A stretch of 9,129 bases of DNA from Chloroflexota bacterium (GTDB taxonomy: Bacteria; Chloroflexota; Dehalococcoidia; SM23-28-2; RBG-16-64-32), in assembly GCA_022564695.1 (NCBI GenBank), contig JADFKX010000074.1, forward strand, positions 1 to 9,129, written 5' to 3'. Shown piece after piece: positions 6,825-9,129 of this stretch (position 1 is its first letter; each line of letters begins with the position of its first letter). The notes under the pieces were generated by a model. The model did no database searches. It was not told the DNA's origin and was given only the letters and a program-made list of their open reading frames with translations. The position numbers and the translations under genes were made by a program.

Positions 6825-7484
6825 ATGGTTGAGGACTCACGACAGGAGACCGACCCGCGCGCCATTCACACGGTCAAGCCGGGCGATCGGGTGTTGCGGC
6901 TGCGCGCCCACAGACGCCGGCTTCCCCTCATCGAGCGGAGGGTAGGCGGCCCGCTGATAGCGGCATTCGATCTGTTTGCCGACATCGCTACGCAGACACC
7001 GATAGTGCCGATGATCGCCACCCTGATAGCCCTGGTGGCGGTTGTGCCTATCCCTGTATTCTTCCTCGAGCAGGGGGCCGCCGACACGCAGGTAACATCG
7101 TACTGGGTAGGACTGTGGTGGGCGGTATCGGCCTTCACCACGGTGGGGCACAGTGAAGTGGTGCTCCTGACTACGGGTGGTCGTATCGTCGGTTCCATTT
7201 ACACCGTCATCAGCGTCGGTCTGTTCTTCGGGAGCGTGATCGCCGCTTTTAGCTCCTACTTCGTGCTGACCTGGCGGCGACCCAAGCGGATGCTCGTCGA
7301 CACGGTCACCTACTATCTTCAGCGCATCGACGAGTTAACGGTGGAGGAGATGGACGACCTGGAGGATATCACCGAGGGTCTTTTCCACACGGCCAAGGAG
7401 CGCGCCGAGCGGGAGCACCGCCACAGCGGTCCTTCGGAGGAGCCATCGGCGAAGGCGGAACGGCCGTCATCCGATACGAAGTAA
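6825..7484 (+). CDS. Two-TM pore-loop channel-like membrane protein with a non-canonical filter
   Basis: A 219-aa membrane protein built like the Ion_trans_2 (bacterial potassium-channel pore) domain. A basic, cytoplasmic N-terminal region (about 1-45) leads to TM1 at about 58-81. A pore helix follows (YWVGLWWAVSAFT, 93-105), then the filter position TVGHSE (106-111), a turn with TTGGR, and TM2 at about 121-149 (IVGSIYTVISVGLFFGSVIA). In potassium channels the filter reads TVGYGD, with a Tyr or Phe at the third site and Gly at the fourth. Here these are His109, Ser110 and Glu111, so potassium selectivity should not be assumed. The C-terminal part (about 150-219) is charged, with an acidic helix (DELTVEEMDDLEDI) and a polar end; no RCK/TrkA-N domain is fused. 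It lies 146 nt after the PBP gene and one base from the stop of the convergent metallopeptidase gene. The fold call is fairly secure; transport activity is inference. Confidence 0.78.
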   Translation: MVEDSRQETDPRAIHTVKPGDRVLRLRAHRRRLPLIERRVGGPLIAAFDLFADIATQTPIVPMIATLIALVAVVPIPVFFLEQGAADTQVTSYWVGLWWAVSAFTTVGHSEVVLLTTGGRIVGSIYTVISVGLFFGSVIAAFSSYFVLTWRRPKRMLVDTVTYYLQRIDELTVEEMDDLEDITEGLFHTAKERAEREHRHSGPSEEPSAKAERPSSDTK

Positions 7485-7485
7485 G

Positions 7486-8760
7486 CTAGGCCTCGGCCAG
7501 TAGACTGTCCAGATCCGCCTCACTGCGAAGACTGCGGGCCAGAAGCACGAACTCCGTGATGGAGCCGGAGCGGTCGCGGAGACGCTGCAGCTTGGGCCCG
7601 ATGGGGTCTATGGAGCCGGGCGTGTCGGCGTAGGAGCCGTAGAAGGCGAAGTAGGCCTGGTTGATGCGCCGAATGTATACTCCCCGCGTCTCGAACTCGT
7701 CACGCTTCTCGTTCATCAACCTCTCAGCCTCCTCCACGCGTCTTTCGGTCAGCAGCTCCTCAACGCGAAGGCGGAGAGAGCGCATCTCGGATCGGAAGTC
7801 GAAGTCGGCTGACGTCTGCGATGGTGATGGCAGTGGCGTTGGAGAGCCGTAGCGTTGGATGAACAGGTCTGCCAGCTCGCGGCCGGCTAGGTTGGCGACC
7901 GTCTCGTTCAGCGTGCGCGCCTCCTGGCCGCTGAAGTAGCTGCGGCCAAGCGGATAAAACACCAGGTACTGGTGGAGCCACTCGTGGATGATGGTCTCCA
8001 CAACACTGCGGTAGGAGGCGAGCTCGGGTATGACGCTGGGGTAGGTGGCGACGCCGCCGGTGTTGACGACGAGGGCGGAAACGCCGGTCTCCTCCGCTAC
8101 GCTCTCGACATCGGCGACCGCCTCCGGTTCCAGACCGGGGACGAGGAGATAGCTGCGGTCCAGCTCGATGCGCTCACGGGGGGAGACGGCCAGCACCTTG
8201 GGGGGGCGGTCGAGCTCGAAGTCCAGGGGTGGGAAGAAGAGGTCGATGTCAGAGAAGAAGGGCGGGTTCATGACGATCCCCTCGTCGCGCAGGAGGTCGC
8301 TGATGCGGCCCTCCAGCGTCTCCTCTACGTCGTTCTCGATGGCTCGCTGCTCCCGACGCGCCTCCGCCAGCCGCTCGGCCTCCGAGCCATCGCCCCGACG
8401 GGCGTCCGAGCCGTCGCGCTCCAGGCTGCGGATGTCGGCCGTCAGCTCGAAGTAGCGGCCGATGAGGACATCCTCCTCGGCTCGGCTACGGTCGCCGTCA
8501 AACACGGTGGCCAGCTTGTAGAGCCACTTCTCGGGGAGGTGGCGCAGCTCCCAGCCCACGATGTCGTAGGCGTTGCGGTTGGCGACTGCGTCTATCGGGT
8601 CGCCGGAGGAGAGGTCGCGGAACAGGAGGACGCCGCCGGCGGCTGCTGCGACGGCGATGAGGCCCAGAAACGCCAGGTAGGCGGCGAGCAAGGAGCCTGC
8701 TCTGTCCGCTTTGCGGACTCCGATGCTCCGCTCGGAGAGCTTGTCGAAGGGGCGGGGCAT
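7486..8760 (-). CDS. Membrane-anchored HExxH metallopeptidase-like protein
   Basis: A 424-aa protein with a basic N-terminus, one TM segment at about 23-47, and a large C-terminal part expected outside the cytoplasm by the positive-inside rule. Residues 92-160 are highly charged and probably helical or coiled-coil. TIIHEWLHQY at about 257-265 contains HExxH (His259, Glu260, His263). After 22 residues NETVANLAGRE follows, with Glu286 placed as a third zinc ligand, the arrangement of gluzincin peptidases. No named peptidase family is recognised. A short Pro/Ser/Thr stretch (306-316) and a second charged helical region (325-358) follow the active site. It has no cysteines. The ATG at 8758-8760 has no Shine-Dalgarno and directly touches a palindrome, which suggests a leaderless message. 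Downstream, its stop lies one base from the channel stop. Zinc peptidase activity is inferred from motifs only; the substrate is unknown. Confidence 0.75.
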   Translation of the reverse strand: MPRPFDKLSERSIGVRKADRAGSLLAAYLAFLGLIAVAAAAGGVLLFRDLSSGDPIDAVANRNAYDIVGWELRHLPEKWLYKLATVFDGDRSRAEEDVLIGRYFELTADIRSLERDGSDARRGDGSEAERLAEARREQRAIENDVEETLEGRISDLLRDEGIVMNPPFFSDIDLFFPPLDFELDRPPKVLAVSPRERIELDRSYLLVPGLEPEAVADVESVAEETGVSALVVNTGGVATYPSVIPELASYRSVVETIIHEWLHQYLVFYPLGRSYFSGQEARTLNETVANLAGRELADLFIQRYGSPTPLPSPSQTSADFDFRSEMRSLRLRVEELLTERRVEEAERLMNEKRDEFETRGVYIRRINQAYFAFYGSYADTPGSIDPIGPKLQRLRDRSGSITEFVLLARSLRSEADLDSLLAEA

Positions 8761-8775
8761 GACAATATTATTGTC
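8761..8775 (-). promoter_or_regulatory. Perfect palindrome at the metallopeptidase start (candidate operator over -10)
   Basis: GACAATA-T-TATTGTC is a perfect 7-bp inverted repeat with a one-base centre, ending exactly at the base before the ATG. On the minus strand it contains AATAAT (8767-8772), at -12 to -7 relative to the ATG, and the overlapping TAATAT. A CTGACC hexamer (8789-8794) lies 16 nt above AATAAT. Transcription would then start at or next to the A of the ATG. A repressor bound here would cover the -10 box. The shape suits a dimeric winged-helix or similar regulator, but none is identified. Confidence 0.5.
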
Positions 8776-8840
8776 GCACAGGGCGTCGGGTCAGGCTTCT
8801 GCCTGACTCAACGTGCAGCAGGTAGGCTAGTCGGGAAGCG
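8776..8840 (-). other. Intergenic hairpin between the transporter and metallopeptidase genes
   Basis: GTCAGGC at 8790-8796 and GCCTGAC at 8801-8807 form a perfect 7-bp stem with a 4-nt loop, 34 nt past the stop of the substrate-binding-protein gene. There is no T-run in the direction of transcription, so it is not a textbook intrinsic terminator. It could stall transcription, protect the 3' end, or act as an operator. One arm overlaps the candidate -35 of the metallopeptidase promoter. Confidence 0.35.
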
Positions 8841-9129
8841 TTAGCTGCCTTCGTACACTTCCTTGACGAACTGGTCGTCGTAGGTGACGGAGACATCGTC
8901 CAGGGGCGCGGGGATGCCGCCGAACTCCACCAGATAGTCGTGGAGGGCCGTCCACTGCTCTGCGGTCATCCAGCCGATGCCGTTTTCGTCCGTGAGGTCG
9001 CTCTGGGCAGCGTCCAGCTCCGTGTCCATCATGAAGCGCATGTGGTCGCGGTCTTCCTGGCTCGCGTACTGGAGGACGATGTCGATCGCCTCGTCCGGGT
9101 TGTCGCGGGCGTATTCGATGCCGCGCAGG
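8841..9129 (-). CDS. ABC-transporter substrate-binding protein, NMT1/THI5-like (SsuA/ThiY family), C-terminal part
   Basis: Only the last 95 residues are in the window; the gene is cut by the right edge and its true start lies beyond 9129. The frame stays open to the edge, so the Met codon at 9039-9041 is internal. Codons upstream of it read RGIEYARDNPDEAIDIV and QYASQEDRDH, which are family-like. The pattern EYARDNPDEAIDIVLQY, then MMDTEL, GIGWMTAEQW, and a closing DDQFVKEVYEGS matches the C-terminal lobe of periplasmic or lipoprotein receptors for sulfonates, taurine, nitrate or thiamine-pyrimidine precursors. These proteins bind the ligand outside the membrane and pass it to an ABC permease. 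The ligand cannot be told from this fragment, and the permease and ATPase are not visible. Confidence 0.8.
   Translation of the reverse strand, partial: LRGIEYARDNPDEAIDIVLQYASQEDRDHMRFMMDTELDAAQSDLTDENGIGWMTAEQWTALHDYLVEFGGIPAPLDDVSVTYDDQFVKEVYEGS

Noticed and set aside
7972..8844. Plus-strand ORF (290 codons) opposite the metallopeptidase
   Set aside because: It is the shadow of the minus-strand gene, with low-complexity Val/Gly/Asp composition and no ribosome-binding site. The minus-strand frame has the TM anchor and HExxH motif.
1..9129. CRISPR array, tRNA/rRNA, insertion sequence or prophage genes
   Set aside because: No direct-repeat/spacer pattern, tRNA-like cloverleaf, transposase or integrase motif, or phage structural gene was seen. 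The only tandem repeat is the coding Thr-Pro tract.

Overview
The window is GC-rich bacterial chromosome with closely packed, mostly housekeeping genes. No tRNA, rRNA, insertion sequence, prophage gene or CRISPR array was seen. The class A penicillin-binding protein has a long Thr-Pro tail. Together with the protein sequences and the SsuA/ThiY-like transporter fragment, this suggests a walled member of the Chloroflexota, perhaps near the Dehalococcoidia. That placement is recalled family resemblance, not a measured result.

Left part (about 85-3426, minus strand): one apparent operon reads gatC, gatA, a small WR-containing protein of unknown function, then a class I/II aminotransferase. gatC and gatA supply two of the three subunits of the amidotransferase that makes Gln-tRNA and/or Asn-tRNA; gatB is not in the window. 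The spacing is tight: 8 nt from gatA to the small gene, and a 32-nt overlap from the small gene into the aminotransferase. The operon seems to start at an extended -10 promoter at 3418-3426.

Divergent control region (about 3378-3515): the gatC promoter faces a weaker candidate promoter for a rightward methyltransferase gene. A perfect 9-bp dyad lies between them and overlaps both -35 zones. The sequence supports downstream starts for both flanking genes: TTG at 3377 for gatC and ATG at 3516 for the methyltransferase.

Middle (3516-7484, plus strand): a class I SAM methyltransferase is followed 7 nt later by a bifunctional class A PBP (peptidoglycan glycosyltransferase plus transpeptidase). 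After a 146-nt gap comes a small two-TM pore-loop membrane protein whose selectivity-filter position reads TVGHSE instead of the usual TVGYGD.

Right part (7486-9129, minus strand): a membrane-anchored HExxH protein, probably an extracytoplasmic zinc metallopeptidase, runs tail-to-tail into the channel gene with stop codons one base apart. Its start codon directly abuts a perfect palindrome and has no Shine-Dalgarno, which suggests leaderless, repressor-controlled expression. At the right edge is the C-terminal end of an NMT1/THI5-like (SsuA/ThiY) ABC-transporter substrate-binding protein, cut by the window. The less ordinary material is the channel/protease pair, the palindromes and the small gene in the gat operon; I see no clear new defence or mobile system.
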